Positions 16,587 through 26,256 of a stretch of 64,000 bases of DNA are shown piece after piece. Location: assembly GCF_012935325.2 (NCBI RefSeq), contig NZ_JABBYG020000004.1, forward strand, positions 186,001 through 250,000, given 5' to 3'. The translations under genes and the position numbers were made by a program. The notes beneath the pieces are model-generated. The model was given only the letters and a program-made list of their open reading frames with translations. It was not told the origin of the DNA and searched no databases. This stretch comes from Paenibacillus sp. PL91 (GTDB lineage: Bacteria > Bacillota > Bacilli > Paenibacillales > Paenibacillaceae). The stretch's first letter is position 1; each line of letters begins with the position of its first letter.

Positions 16587-17816
16587 TTAACGTCCTCGCG
16601 TTTTCGAATCAGTAACTGCCTTGTTTGTTCTTTTCTCGGTGAAAAAATAAACCAATGCTAAGAGCGGCAAGAGGATTCCAATGAGAGATGTGAGCTTCCA
16701 GCCCCCATGGGTATAAGACCAACCGCCCAAGGATGAGCCGATGGCTCCGCCTACAAAGAAAATAGACATGAATAGTCCGTTTAGGCGTCCTCTCGCCTCA
16801 CTTCCCAACGAATAAATCGCACGTTGACTAATTACAAGATTACCTGAAACGGCCATGTCGAGTTTAAATGCGGATACAAAGAGAAGAATTAGAGCAAGGG
16901 TTGAATAGCTTTGGAACAGATGGATGAGTAAAAAAGAAAAGGCGGCTGCAATCAATGCTAGAAACGTTAACAATTTGTCCCAGCCTTTGTCCGCTAATCT
17001 TCCGGCAATCGGTGCAGCAATTGCGCCACCCACACCCACTAGCGCAAACCATGCAATGCCTCTCTGGGACATTCCAAAATTATCAGCCAAATGTAAAGGA
17101 ACGACAGTCCAAAATAGGCTAAAGGCTCCAAATAAACAAGCTTGATATAGTGCGCGACGTCGTAATGCAGGCGTTTGTCGTAATATAGCGCCTAAAGAGA
17201 GAATTAGTTTTCCGTAGCTTACCAAAGGAGACGGCTTACGCTCCGGAAGAACATACGATAGCAGAGCAGTCAATAGAGAGATAACGATTGCAGATAAAAC
17301 AAATATGGCTCTCCAGCCCCATAGACTGGTTATAAAGCTTGCCAATGGCCGAGCAAACATAATTCCCAGTAAGAGGCCGCTCATCACATTACCGATCACG
17401 CGGCCGCGCTGAACTTCAGAAGCTAAATAGGCGGCGAAGGGCACCAGAATTTGAGCTACTACGGATCCAATTCCAATAAATAGAGATGCGATCAAAAACA
17501 ACGGCGCATTAGGCGCGAATGCGGCAGTTAGCAGTGCGACAATTGCAACTATAAGCATGAAAACCGTGAGACGCCGATTTTCAATGACGTCGCTTAGCGG
17601 TACGATGAACAGCAGCCCGACAACATAACCGATTTGAGTCACTGTAACAATTAATCCTGCTGCTGTAGAAGTAAGGCCAATTGCATCGCGGATAGGTCCT
17701 ACCAGAGTTTGAGCGTAATAAAGATTGGCGGCAATAAGCCCGCACGCGCCTGCCAATAGAAACATCATCCAACTTGATATACGGCTTTCTTGAATAGCTT
17801 GTTCTTTTCGCATCAT
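16587..17816 (-). CDS. MFS transporter, probable drug efflux
   Basis: A 409-residue protein with about 12 hydrophobic segments and MFS hallmarks (VPLSDVIENRRL between helices 2 and 3, GRLADKGWDKLL in the second half). Members close to this one export drugs or other small molecules with proton antiport. AAAGGAG lies just before two adjacent in-frame ATGs (17816 and 17813). It is divergent from a TetR gene with three copies of a shared repeat between them, so it is almost certainly repressed by that TetR. The substrate is unknown. Confidence 0.9.
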   Translation of the reverse strand: MMRKEQAIQESRISSWMMFLLAGACGLIAANLYYAQTLVGPIRDAIGLTSTAAGLIVTVTQIGYVVGLLFIVPLSDVIENRRLTVFMLIVAIVALLTAAFAPNAPLFLIASLFIGIGSVVAQILVPFAAYLASEVQRGRVIGNVMSGLLLGIMFARPLASFITSLWGWRAIFVLSAIVISLLTALLSYVLPERKPSPLVSYGKLILSLGAILRQTPALRRRALYQACLFGAFSLFWTVVPLHLADNFGMSQRGIAWFALVGVGGAIAAPIAGRLADKGWDKLLTFLALIAAAFSFLLIHLFQSYSTLALILLFVSAFKLDMAVSGNLVISQRAIYSLGSEARGRLNGLFMSIFFVGGAIGSSLGGWSYTHGGWKLTSLIGILLPLLALVYFFTEKRTNKAVTDSKTRGR

Positions 17817-17829
17817 AATTCTCCTTTAA

Positions 17830-17936
17830 ATACTGAACGTTTAGTTTTGTAATTATATTTTAAATAATATACTGAACGTATCGTATTGTAAATAGGCTTT
17901 GTTTAGTATTTTATTTTTTGTATACTGAACGTATAG
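17830..17936. promoter_or_regulatory. Three ATACTGAACGT repeats, likely TetR operators
   Basis: ATACTGAACGT occurs at 17830, 17869 and 17922, all in the same orientation, with related 3' extensions (TTAG, ATCG, ATAG). They fill the A+T-rich divergent promoter between the MFS and TetR genes. TetR repressors typically bind such sites and control both genes; binding here is inferred. Confidence 0.78.
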
Positions 17937-17981
17937 ATTTTTTATTGATGGACACGGAATAGATAACAAAGGGGGATTCAA

Positions 17982-18557
17982 ATGCAGGGGAAAAGAGGGC
18001 GTCCGCGCAATATTGAAACGCAAAACTCGATCCTTACAGCTTCCTATGATTTATTGTTGGAAATTGGCTTTGGAGCGGTTACGGTCGATAAAATCGCTGA
18101 TCGTGCCAAGGTCAGCAAAGCTACGATCTATAAATGGTGGCCTAACAAGGCTGCAGTGGTGATGGACGGATTTCTATCCGCTGCGTCTGCAAGACTGCCT
18201 GTGCCGGATACAGGTTCGGTATTCCAGGATATTCTGGAACATGCCACGAATATGGCCCGGTTTATGACTAGCCGTGAGGGCTCCATTTTTCTTGAGATCA
18301 TAGGTGAAGGGCAAGATGATTCTGCTTTGGCGGAAGCCTATCGGATCCGATATATACAGCCTCGTCGTCTGGAGGTTCATGGCATTATGGATCAGGGGAT
18401 TCGGCGCGGAGAGCTGAAGAAGAATCTCGATATCGCATTATGCACAGATCTCATTTACGGGCCGATTTTCTACCGTTTATTAGTTACGGGGGATATGCTT
18501 GACGATAATTATGTAAGGCAGATGGTAACCCTGGTCTTTGCTGGAATCCGCTTATAA
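17982..18557 (+). CDS. TetR/AcrR family repressor
   Basis: A 191-residue regulator. Residues about 8-55 form the TetR DNA-binding domain (RGRPRNIETQNSILTAS, VTVDKIADRAKVSKATIYKW). The rest is a helical ligand domain with the C-terminal TetR_C fold (DIALCTDLIYGPIFYRLLV). AAAGGGGG precedes the ATG. Divergent from the MFS exporter, it should hold that promoter shut until a small molecule binds. A hairpin with a T-rich tail follows the stop. Confidence 0.92.
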   Translation: MQGKRGRPRNIETQNSILTASYDLLLEIGFGAVTVDKIADRAKVSKATIYKWWPNKAAVVMDGFLSAASARLPVPDTGSVFQDILEHATNMARFMTSREGSIFLEIIGEGQDDSALAEAYRIRYIQPRRLEVHGIMDQGIRRGELKKNLDIALCTDLIYGPIFYRLLVTGDMLDDNYVRQMVTLVFAGIRL

Positions 18558-18590
18558 TATTGTTGTTATACGTTCTATAGTAGAATCAAT

Positions 18591-18620
18591 GGCCACGTCT
18601 TTGTTGCGTGGTTATTTTTT
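18591..18620 (+). terminator. Likely terminator after the TetR gene
   Basis: GGCCACG pairs with CGTGGTT (two G-U pairs) around a 9-base loop, followed by ATTTTTT. Confidence 0.75.
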
Positions 18621-18778
18621 ATTGCTTCTTGTAAATTTATTGGTTTACATTTGTTTTTTTTGTTTAATGTGACTAATTTCAACAGATTGGCCCATTCCCT
18701 ACACTGTTGTCATTCATACGATATAAGGCGCGATTTTTTGGATGACAGTGGAATCATTTCTCAAAGGGAGATGGATGA
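18621..18778. other. Leader region of the dead oxidase gene
   Basis: A T-rich gap with no ORF. AAAGGGAG lies before the GTG at 18779, so the old start signals of the oxidase are still there. Confidence 0.5.
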
Positions 18779-19916
18779 GTGAAATCAAAAACAGAGCTTA
18801 CCGGGCGAGTTATCTTTAGAGGAGATCGAGGTTATGAAGCGGCACGTAAGAATTGGGATCCCCATACGAACAAATTCCCCAAAGTGTTTGTTTTTGCTCG
18901 CACGGCAAGGATTTATAGCTCCCTTTGGTGACAGCCCTTCTGTTGGGATCGGCGGAATCACACTAGGTGGAGGAATCGGTCCGCTCCAACGGTCGATTGG
19001 CCTCATCAGCGATAATCTTCTCGGACTTGAAATGGTTGACGCGAAGGGAAGAGTTATTCGTGCAAACAAAAATTGTAACGCTGATCTCCTATGGGCTTCC
19101 CGCGGGGGTGGCGGTGGTAACTTTGGAGTATATACGCGATACAAATTTAAAGTGCATCGTGCTCCAGCCGAGGCAACCGTATATCGCATCACCTGGCTAT
19201 AGAATCAATTCGAAAAGGTATTCAAAGCATGGCAAAAATGGGCTCCTTCCGTCAATCCCAAATTAGGCAGCGAATTATCAATCGGTCCGAAAAAGGGTGG
19301 CAATGTGTCAATGGAAGGGCTGTTCCTCGGATCAAAAACGGAGGCTATCCGCCTATTAAAGCCCGTTACGAGCGTCGGAACTCCTACAAACAAAATAATC
19401 CGATCTTTACCATACACGGAAGCAGTGAAATTTTTATTACCTCCCGATCCGGTGCTTACTCAAAGGTACAGCAACCAGTTCTCTTCCGGTTTCGCTAGGA
19501 AACCTTTCCCGGATAAGGCAATTAAGTCCATGCGTGAATTTTTAGAGAACGTAGAGGGGGATTTCGCGGGATTCTTTTTCCTCAACTGGGGCGGAGCTGT
19601 AAGCCGTAAAGCACCTAAATCTACTGCATTCTTCTGGCGTAAAGCAAAATTTTATGTTGAGTGGAACAGCTCATGGATCAAGCAATCCGAAGCCGCTAAA
19701 AATATTGCCATCGTTCGGAATACACGCCGGAAAATACAGCCCTTTATCGTGGGGTCCTATATAAACGTTCCAGACCAAGGGATTAAAAATTCCGGGCCGG
19801 TTTACTATGGAGCAAACTTTCCTCGATTACGGAGAGTAAAAGCTAAATATGATCCCGGTAATGTGTTTCAAAATCCCCAAAGTATTCCTCCGGCTGGCAG
19901 AGGAAAAGTTAATTAA
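18779..19916 (+). pseudogene. FAD-binding oxidase of the berberine-bridge type, inactivated
   Basis: The start (GTG 18779) encodes GRVIFRGDRGYEAARKNW and KFPKVFVFA, the usual N-terminus of bacterial FAD/BBE oxidoreductases. Then about 70-90 codons, including the segment that normally carries the flavin-linked residues, are missing and the frame changes near 18897. The next frame resumes at SPSVGIGGITLGGGIG, the FAD-binding core, and runs to an in-frame TAG at 19200-19202 (ITWL-stop-NQFEKV). It then continues unbroken to the BBE C-terminus (YYGANFPRLRRVKAKYDPGN). So there is one deletion with frameshift plus one nonsense codon. An intact homologue would be about 450 residues. Confidence 0.9.
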
Positions 19917-19949
19917 CTATTCTACTGGTTAGCCCAAATACAAACTGCC

Positions 19950-19978
19950 AAAACCCTTGATAATCAACGGTTTTTTTT
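19950..19978 (+). terminator. Rho-independent terminator
   Basis: AAAACC and GGTTTT enclose TTGAT-A-ATCAA with a single C/C mismatch; eight T residues follow. It ends the dead oxidase locus. Confidence 0.85.
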
Positions 19979-20197
19979 ATGTCCTGAGCAGAAATCGGAG
20001 TCATAGGTTTGTAACCTTTGGGGACGGATGGGGGACGAAAAAATGAATTTTTCTGCCCATCTGTCACTTTCATTTTCTTTAGTCAGTGCAGATTATTTTG
20101 ATTGCGCTTTCAAGAGTTCGCTCTTAATATTAATTTTGATTAAATACTTATTTCATTCATTCTATATTATTAATCACTGGAAGGAGGAGGATCACTT
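19979..20197. other. A+T-rich upstream region of the second two-component operon
   Basis: No gene is supported; a 64-codon ORF here runs over the ribosome binding site of the kinase gene. At 20099-20112, TGATTGCGCTTTCA matches the cre consensus at 12 of 14 positions, a weak candidate for CcpA control. Confidence 0.45.
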
Positions 20198-21946
20198 TTG
20201 TTCGGGCATTTTCGTAAAATAAGCCTTATTAAGCAAATCGTATATTTGATCCTCATTATGCTTATCATTTTGCTCATTTCATTTATTGTCTCCAACTCGA
20301 TCGCGAAAAGCACCGTCGAGCAGAAGGTCACGGAATCGGCTACAAAAATTATGCTGCAGGTCGAGGAAACCATAACGAGCTTTTACAAGGATATGGACGG
20401 CATTTCGTATTCGCTGCTGTACAGTCCGACGATTCAGTCGTATTTGGGGACGAATGAAATATTATCGCGTATTCTGTTGAACAAGGATATTTCATCGCAA
20501 TTTTCCAGTACGCTTGCATTGAAGGAGAATATGCGTGGCATCCAAATTTACGATAACGAAGGCAAGATGATCGCGAGTGAAGGAAGAGCAATCGAACCGC
20601 TTGCCGTTAGTCAAGTCGAGGATATCGAATATTCCGGAATTATGAAAAATTCATCGGGAGGCCTGTACTATACGATTGCCGTACCGATCTATAATTTGCA
20701 GAACAACTATGTGCTAAAGGATTATCGCGGCATGTCGCTGTTCATTATGGACGTCACCAATTTCGATACTATATTGAGCAAGTCCAAGATAACGCCGAAT
20801 GCCAAGCTGCTGCTGCTTGATCAAACAAAAAAGGTGATCTCGAGTACGAACGTAGAAAATGTCTTATCCGTCTTCGACACCGATACGTGGCGCAAGGACA
20901 GCCGTTACATTGTCCAAGAAATTGAGCTGTCATATACCGGCTGGAAGATCGTCAGCGTCATTCCAAGGAACGAGCTGCTGCAGGACCTAGATACGGTGAA
21001 GCAGCTTAATGTCGCGACTTACTTTATTATTTTCTCGATCTTCTGTTTGTTTCTGCTTATCTTCTATGGGCGAATCTTGAAGCCGGTCAAGTCGCTGCTC
21101 GATTTCATTAAGTCGTATACGAAGAGCGGTGGACAAAGTCGGTTCACGGTCGTTTATCATAACGAGATCGGCGTGCTCGCCGACAACCTGAACAAAATGT
21201 TGGATGATATCGATACGCTCAGCAGCGATGTCCAAATTGCCCAAAAGCAGATGTATGAATCGGAAATCGTGAAGAAGCAGATGGAAATTGCAGCTTACCG
21301 CAATCAGATTAATCCGCACTTTTTGTACAACACACTGGAATGCATCCGTGCGATGGCATTCTTTTATAAGGCGGATGACATTGCGGATATCTCCTCAGCT
21401 TTGTCGAATATGTTCCGCTATTCCGTTAAGGGAGACAATATCGTCACTGTACAAGATGAAATCACTCATCTTAAGGAATATGCGGCCATTATCGACTTTC
21501 GGTTCAGAGGGAAAATAAAGGTTGTCATTCATGCAGAAGAAGATTTGCTTGCCGAGCAGATGCTGAAGATGCTGCTTCAACCAATCGTCGAGAACGCAGT
21601 TTTTCACGGCCTGGAGAGGAAGATTGAACCTGGAACGGTAACCGTGCATATATGCCGCACAGTCGACAAGCGTGTCCGCTTTTCGATCAGCGATAACGGT
21701 CTAGGCATGAGTGAGGACAGATTGAACGGGCTGAAATTTTACTTGCATCAATTCGAAGCGCCGGGCTTCATGACGAATAACGGGGACAAAGGAATCGGTC
21801 TCGCTAATGTATATCGAAGAATTAAGCTATTCTACGGCGACCAGGCGGATATGGAAATAGAAAGCGCTATAAATATAGGGACGAAAGTTAGTATCACATT
21901 ACCGGCGGACAAGCAGCTGATAGAAAAGGAGGACAGACATGTATAA
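20198..21946 (+). CDS. Sensor histidine kinase, YesM family
   Basis: A 582-residue kinase. Membrane segments lie at about 12-34 (IVYLILIMLIILLISFIV) and 271-292, enclosing an extracytoplasmic sensor. HAMP follows, then QINPHFLYNTLE with phospho-acceptor His374, and an HATPase_c domain (VENAVFHGLE, DNGLGM, KGIGLANVYRR). The start is TTG at 20198, 8-10 bases after AAGGAGGAGG. The regulator gene begins 8 bases before the kinase stop, so the two are translationally coupled. It should sense the ligand of the LplABC-type importer encoded next. Confidence 0.94.
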   Translation: MFGHFRKISLIKQIVYLILIMLIILLISFIVSNSIAKSTVEQKVTESATKIMLQVEETITSFYKDMDGISYSLLYSPTIQSYLGTNEILSRILLNKDISSQFSSTLALKENMRGIQIYDNEGKMIASEGRAIEPLAVSQVEDIEYSGIMKNSSGGLYYTIAVPIYNLQNNYVLKDYRGMSLFIMDVTNFDTILSKSKITPNAKLLLLDQTKKVISSTNVENVLSVFDTDTWRKDSRYIVQEIELSYTGWKIVSVIPRNELLQDLDTVKQLNVATYFIIFSIFCLFLLIFYGRILKPVKSLLDFIKSYTKSGGQSRFTVVYHNEIGVLADNLNKMLDDIDTLSSDVQIAQKQMYESEIVKKQMEIAAYRNQINPHFLYNTLECIRAMAFFYKADDIADISSALSNMFRYSVKGDNIVTVQDEITHLKEYAAIIDFRFRGKIKVVIHAEEDLLAEQMLKMLLQPIVENAVFHGLERKIEPGTVTVHICRTVDKRVRFSISDNGLGMSEDRLNGLKFYLHQFEAPGFMTNNGDKGIGLANVYRRIKLFYGDQADMEIESAINIGTKVSITLPADKQLIEKEDRHV

Positions 21947-23399
21947 CGTATTAATCGTTGACGACGAGCCATGGGTTGCATACGGCATAACGCATGTAAT
22001 CGATTGGACGAGCCTCGGCTACAACGTCATAGGGGAGGCGCATGACGGGCTATCCGCACTGCAGATTATAAAAGAGAAGAAGCCGGAGCTCATCATTTCC
22101 GATATTCGCATGCCTGGACTGGATGGCATTGAACTATTGGAACAGATCAATCTTCTGCAGCTTGAGACTAAGGTCATTCTCATCAGCGGCTATGCCGATT
22201 TCGAATATGCGCAGAAGGCACTGCGGCTCGGCGCTTTCGATTATTTGCTTAAGCAAGTTGACAAGATCAAGCTGACGGAATCAGTAGGAAGGTTATCCGA
22301 GCTGCTGCAGCAAGAGCGAGAAGCAGCGAAAGGACTAGATCTGTTTCTAGATGAATTGTTCGAGTGGCTGGAGCCGGACAATAGGATGACGATCGGGGCT
22401 ATTTTGGCGAATAAAGGGGTGGAGACGCCGTTTCCCGATTACCGTTTTCTTAATTGCCTTTATTCTTCGCAATTGCCGGCGGCAAGCTTAGCTAAGGATG
22501 GAACATTCGAGCTTGAAGGGGTTATCGCCATCAAAGTCCGTACCGGTCTGCATAAGCAGTCGATTCTGCTTAATTACGACGAGAGTAAATACCCGCTTCA
22601 TTTTTTGAATTACATGACCGATTATTTGCTCGACGCCCAGTACATCGGTATTAGCAGTCTCGGCCAATTAACTACGCCTGTCGCGAGGCTCTATCAGGAG
22701 TCCGATATTGCGGTATGCACTGCTGCGTTGCACCAAGGCGCTCAGATGCTTACGTATAAACCGTTCGAACTATCGCCGCAGATAAGGAAGGGAATGCTGA
22801 ATCTCGAAGTAAGCATCAAGGAGAAGACGCTCGAACAGATCGTCAGCTTGCTGGATAGGTTATGTGGGACGTGCAAGGAGCAGAATCTGTATATCGACCA
22901 GATCGCAATGATCTACAACCAGATCGTATCGATTATTTATAAATATCACGGTGGCTCGAACCGAATCGTGGAAATCGAGCATCTTCATTATGAGCATATT
23001 GCCCGTTATTACAGCTCTGCTGAGAGCCTCTTCGATCGGATAAAATCAAGCTTCGATCTTTTGATGGATGAAGAGGTTCATATTCATAACGTGCAGGTCG
23101 AAAAAATACTCGAATATATCGATAGCCGGTTTACCGAAGACTTATTGTTTAGCGACATTGCCAAGCATTTCAAGATTAGCATCGGCTACTTGAGCACGCT
23201 TATTAAGAAAGAGACAGGTATGACCTATTCGGACTATATTATGAACAAAAGATTATCGATGGCCAAGGAATTGCTTGTCGATGCTTCGTTATCGATCCAA
23301 GATATCGTGCAGCGGGTCGGTTACAAAGATTATTTTCATTTCAACAAGCTATTCAAGAAACAATTCGGCATTACGCCCAGTAAATATCGGAAGCTCTGA
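21939..23399 (+). CDS. Response regulator, YesN family (REC plus AraC-type HTH)
   Basis: A 486-residue regulator. The receiver domain has DDEP (8-11), phospho-acceptor Asp55 in IISDIRMPG, and a conserved Lys in FDYLLKQ. The C-terminal AraC domain is complete (LLFSDIAKHFKISIGYLSTL; VQRVGYKDYFHFNKLFKKQF). AAAAGGAGG precedes the ATG at 21939 inside the kinase gene. Its likely target is the SBP-permease operon that starts 121 bases downstream. Confidence 0.94.
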   Translation: MYNVLIVDDEPWVAYGITHVIDWTSLGYNVIGEAHDGLSALQIIKEKKPELIISDIRMPGLDGIELLEQINLLQLETKVILISGYADFEYAQKALRLGAFDYLLKQVDKIKLTESVGRLSELLQQEREAAKGLDLFLDELFEWLEPDNRMTIGAILANKGVETPFPDYRFLNCLYSSQLPAASLAKDGTFELEGVIAIKVRTGLHKQSILLNYDESKYPLHFLNYMTDYLLDAQYIGISSLGQLTTPVARLYQESDIAVCTAALHQGAQMLTYKPFELSPQIRKGMLNLEVSIKEKTLEQIVSLLDRLCGTCKEQNLYIDQIAMIYNQIVSIIYKYHGGSNRIVEIEHLHYEHIARYYSSAESLFDRIKSSFDLLMDEEVHIHNVQVEKILEYIDSRFTEDLLFSDIAKHFKISIGYLSTLIKKETGMTYSDYIMNKRLSMAKELLVDASLSIQDIVQRVGYKDYFHFNKLFKKQFGITPSKYRKL

Positions 23400-23520
23400 C
23401 AGAACCCTACGAAGGGAACACCAAAAATACGAACGGGAAACATATGATGGTCCCAGAACAGCCGTTATGATAAAGGTGTTCGAACAAACAGATTTCTAAT
23501 TTGGGAGGTCGTTTTCAATC

Positions 23521-25218
23521 ATGAAGGGGAAGTTAGTGCTTATCGCATTAATAGTGGTTTCGTTGCTGTTCGCGGGCTGTAGTTCCAATGGAAGTAATGA
23601 AACCGCTAACAATTCAAAAGACGAAAACAAAGGAAGTACGGCAAACGACGGAGGAACTACGGCGCCAAGCAAAGCGGTTTGGTTCTCGACTATCGATTTC
23701 TGGAATCCGCCGACTACGTGGAGTACGGATCCAAAGACGGTTCAAGGCGCTATAACGGAGAAAACAGGACTTACATTCGAATTCAACATTCCAGCTCAGG
23801 ACGGCGATACGAAGCTGAACCTGATGCTCGTATCAGGCAATGACTTTCCGGATGTCATCACCGTGACTAACGACGTAGTCGTGAAGAAGCTGATCGAAGC
23901 AGATAAAGTATGGGAGCTGGATGAGTTTCTAAAAAAATACGATCCGGAATCCCATCTGCTTACTGACTTCCCGGCTGACGTGAAGGAGACGATTATTCAG
24001 CGTGATGGCGGCTTCTATGCTTATCCTAGCCATATCAACTCCGAGGATGCACGAGCGGTATACCCGCCAACAGGTCAATTCTATTTAGACCTGATCGAAT
24101 ATGGATCGAACTCGGGGATGCTTGTCAATGAGAAGATTCTGACCGAAGCAGGACTTACGCTTGATGATATTAAGACCGAAGCGGGTTTGCTTGCCGCCTT
24201 TCAGAAAATCAAGGCTCTTAATTTGAAGGTTGACGGCGCTCCTGTTATCCCGCTGCTCGTGGACGGAAAAGGCTTCCAGGGACCGACGCTTGGCTTCCTG
24301 CAGGATACTTTCGGCGCAATGCCGGTCGACAAGGACGGCAATTATCGCGACAAGCTGCTTGCTCCTGAAACGAAGGAGGCGCTTAACTTCCTGTACAAGG
24401 CACAAAAGGGAGCTTACTTCGAACCGGGACAAATGACGGTCGATAATGCTTCGGTCAAGGCCGACATTGCATCGAATCGCGTATTTACCTTCATCGGCAA
24501 TACGGCTGATACATCATTCCAGTTGAACGATTACTGGACCTCCTCCGGTGCGATTTTATCAGATACGGGTACGAAGCCAGTGCTCGGTATGAACAAACGC
24601 GCAGGCGGCGGTTGGATGAAGACGTTTATTTCGAAAACAGCCAAGGAACCGGAAAAACTTGCGAAGTGGCTCAGCTTCATGAGCAGCAAGGAAGGCATGC
24701 TGCTGCATATTTACGGCTTTGAAGGCATTCATTACACGCTCGACGGAAACGGTCAACTCGTTAAGACGGAGCTAGGCTTAAAAGATGCCGAGCAATACAT
24801 GACAACGGGCGTTAGCGCGTTCTGGCCATTCCACCATACGACATTCTCCTACGGCACTCAGCAAGCGCCAACCGAGGAGACGGATAAACAGGCGGTTACG
24901 GCGAACCGAGTTCAAGCGGCGTTTGGCAAGTCAGAGGCAACTGAAATTTACAATAACGCAGCATTTAACTTGCCTAGTGATTTGTTCGATCCTAGCAGCA
25001 AATTCGCAAATGACGAGCTGCAGATTAAGACGTATAAGGAAGCGCAAATCGCCAAAATCATCATGGCGAAGACCGACGGTGATTTCACCAAGCTTTACGA
25101 TGAAATGATCGTTCAATTGAAGAAGCTCGGCATCGAGGAGCTTGACAAAGAACGAAATAAATATGTGCAACAGAAAAACGCGGAGTACGGCGTTAATGTA
25201 AAGGGAATCAATTCGTAA
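23521..25218 (+). CDS. Extracellular solute-binding lipoprotein, LplA type
   Basis: A 565-residue lipoprotein. The signal ends LLFAG-Cys20 and a Ser/Asn/Gly-rich tether follows. The body is the long LplA/YtcQ kind of SBP that goes with LplBC permeases and usually binds oligosaccharides (LNLMLVSGNDFPDVITV, GGFYAYPSHI, WLSFMSSKEGMLLHIYG). GGGAGG lies 12 bases before the ATG. It comes first in the importer operon, right after the two-component genes. A strong hairpin separates it from the permease genes. Confidence 0.92.
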   Translation: MKGKLVLIALIVVSLLFAGCSSNGSNETANNSKDENKGSTANDGGTTAPSKAVWFSTIDFWNPPTTWSTDPKTVQGAITEKTGLTFEFNIPAQDGDTKLNLMLVSGNDFPDVITVTNDVVVKKLIEADKVWELDEFLKKYDPESHLLTDFPADVKETIIQRDGGFYAYPSHINSEDARAVYPPTGQFYLDLIEYGSNSGMLVNEKILTEAGLTLDDIKTEAGLLAAFQKIKALNLKVDGAPVIPLLVDGKGFQGPTLGFLQDTFGAMPVDKDGNYRDKLLAPETKEALNFLYKAQKGAYFEPGQMTVDNASVKADIASNRVFTFIGNTADTSFQLNDYWTSSGAILSDTGTKPVLGMNKRAGGGWMKTFISKTAKEPEKLAKWLSFMSSKEGMLLHIYGFEGIHYTLDGNGQLVKTELGLKDAEQYMTTGVSAFWPFHHTTFSYGTQQAPTEETDKQAVTANRVQAAFGKSEATEIYNNAAFNLPSDLFDPSSKFANDELQIKTYKEAQIAKIIMAKTDGDFTKLYDEMIVQLKKLGIEELDKERNKYVQQKNAEYGVNVKGINS

Positions 25219-25236
25219 TCGCTGATTAACAGGAAT

Positions 25237-25281
25237 GCGGTGTCAAGGCGCGCCTGCAAGCAAATCGCGCCTTGGCACCGC
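25237..25281 (+). promoter_or_regulatory. Large stem-loop between SBP and permease genes
   Basis: GCGGTGTCAAGGCGCG pairs with CGCGCCTTGGCACCGC (one mismatch) around a 13-base loop. No U tract follows. It fits 3'-end protection or partial termination that keeps SBP mRNA more abundant than permease mRNA. Confidence 0.85.
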
Positions 25282-25305
25282 AAGTAGTAGGATGGAGGAA
25301 AAGCG

Positions 25306-26244
25306 ATGTCGCCGCAAAAACAGAAAGGCTTTCGGCTAGGTTATGATTTTCGTACGCAGTTCGAACTCATATTGATGTTATTACCTGCCGTACTGTTTAT
25401 TTTCTTATTTGATTTTACGCCTTTATTCGGATTGTTGATGGCTTTCAAAAGCTTTGAGCCGATCATGGGCGTCAAAGGAATTTTCACAAGCGAATGGAAT
25501 GATTTTCAACATTTCATACGCGTCTTTCAGAGCTTCCAATTTTGGCCGATGGTCAGAAATACGCTTGGTATCAACCTCTTAAGCGGTTTGATCGGAATTC
25601 CCGTAACGATAATGTTCGCCTTATTGCTTAATGAAATCAAGCATCACAAGTTCAAGTCGCTCGTTCAGACCGTGACGTATCTTCCGCATTTTCTATCTTG
25701 GGTTATTTTCGGTGGCTTATTCATTACGCTGCTTAACTCTACGGGTATTGTCAACGTTTTGCTAATGGAGCTTCATCTGATTGACGAGCCGATTCAATTT
25801 TTGGCTGATCCCAAATACTTTTGGGGTGTCGCGATCGGAACGGGGCTGCTGAAGGATATTGGCTGGGGAGCCATCCTTTATTTGGCTGCAATGGCGGGTG
25901 TAGACCAAAGCTTATACGAAGCTGCCGCAATCGACGGGGCCGGACGCATCAAACGAATGTTGTATATAACAATTCCAGGGATATTGCCGACCCTGATGGT
26001 GTTGATCATATTTGCCGTGAGCGGCATGTTGAATAACAATTTTACGCAAATCTTCGTGCTTCAAAACACGCTGAATTTGCCGACGAGCCAAGTTATCGAT
26101 ACGTACGTCTATCAGACAGGCTTGCTGCAATTCCAATTCGCTTCGGCAACGGCAATCGGGTTATTGAAAACGGTGTTTGCGCTGCTGCTGCTCGTTGGTG
26201 CGAATGCTTTGTCGAGAAAACTAACAAAAACAGGGTTGTTCTGA
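25306..26244 (+). CDS. ABC transporter permease, LplB type
   Basis: A 312-residue permease with about six helices (LILMLLPAVLFIFLFDFTP first). The EAA loop is YEAAAIDGAG then ITIPGI. The signature start FRTQFELILMLLP and the ending SRKLTKTGLF fit the LplB/YteP group, whose members import complex oligosaccharides. GGAGG precedes the ATG. The partner permease starts 13 bases after its stop. The ATPase must come from elsewhere. Confidence 0.93.
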   Translation: MSPQKQKGFRLGYDFRTQFELILMLLPAVLFIFLFDFTPLFGLLMAFKSFEPIMGVKGIFTSEWNDFQHFIRVFQSFQFWPMVRNTLGINLLSGLIGIPVTIMFALLLNEIKHHKFKSLVQTVTYLPHFLSWVIFGGLFITLLNSTGIVNVLLMELHLIDEPIQFLADPKYFWGVAIGTGLLKDIGWGAILYLAAMAGVDQSLYEAAAIDGAGRIKRMLYITIPGILPTLMVLIIFAVSGMLNNNFTQIFVLQNTLNLPTSQVIDTYVYQTGLLQFQFASATAIGLLKTVFALLLLVGANALSRKLTKTGLF

Positions 26245-26256
26245 GGAGAGAGCTAC

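Noticed and set aside
20028..20222. 64-codon ORF before the second YesM kinase
   Set aside because: It overlaps the ribosome binding site and start of the kinase gene in another frame.
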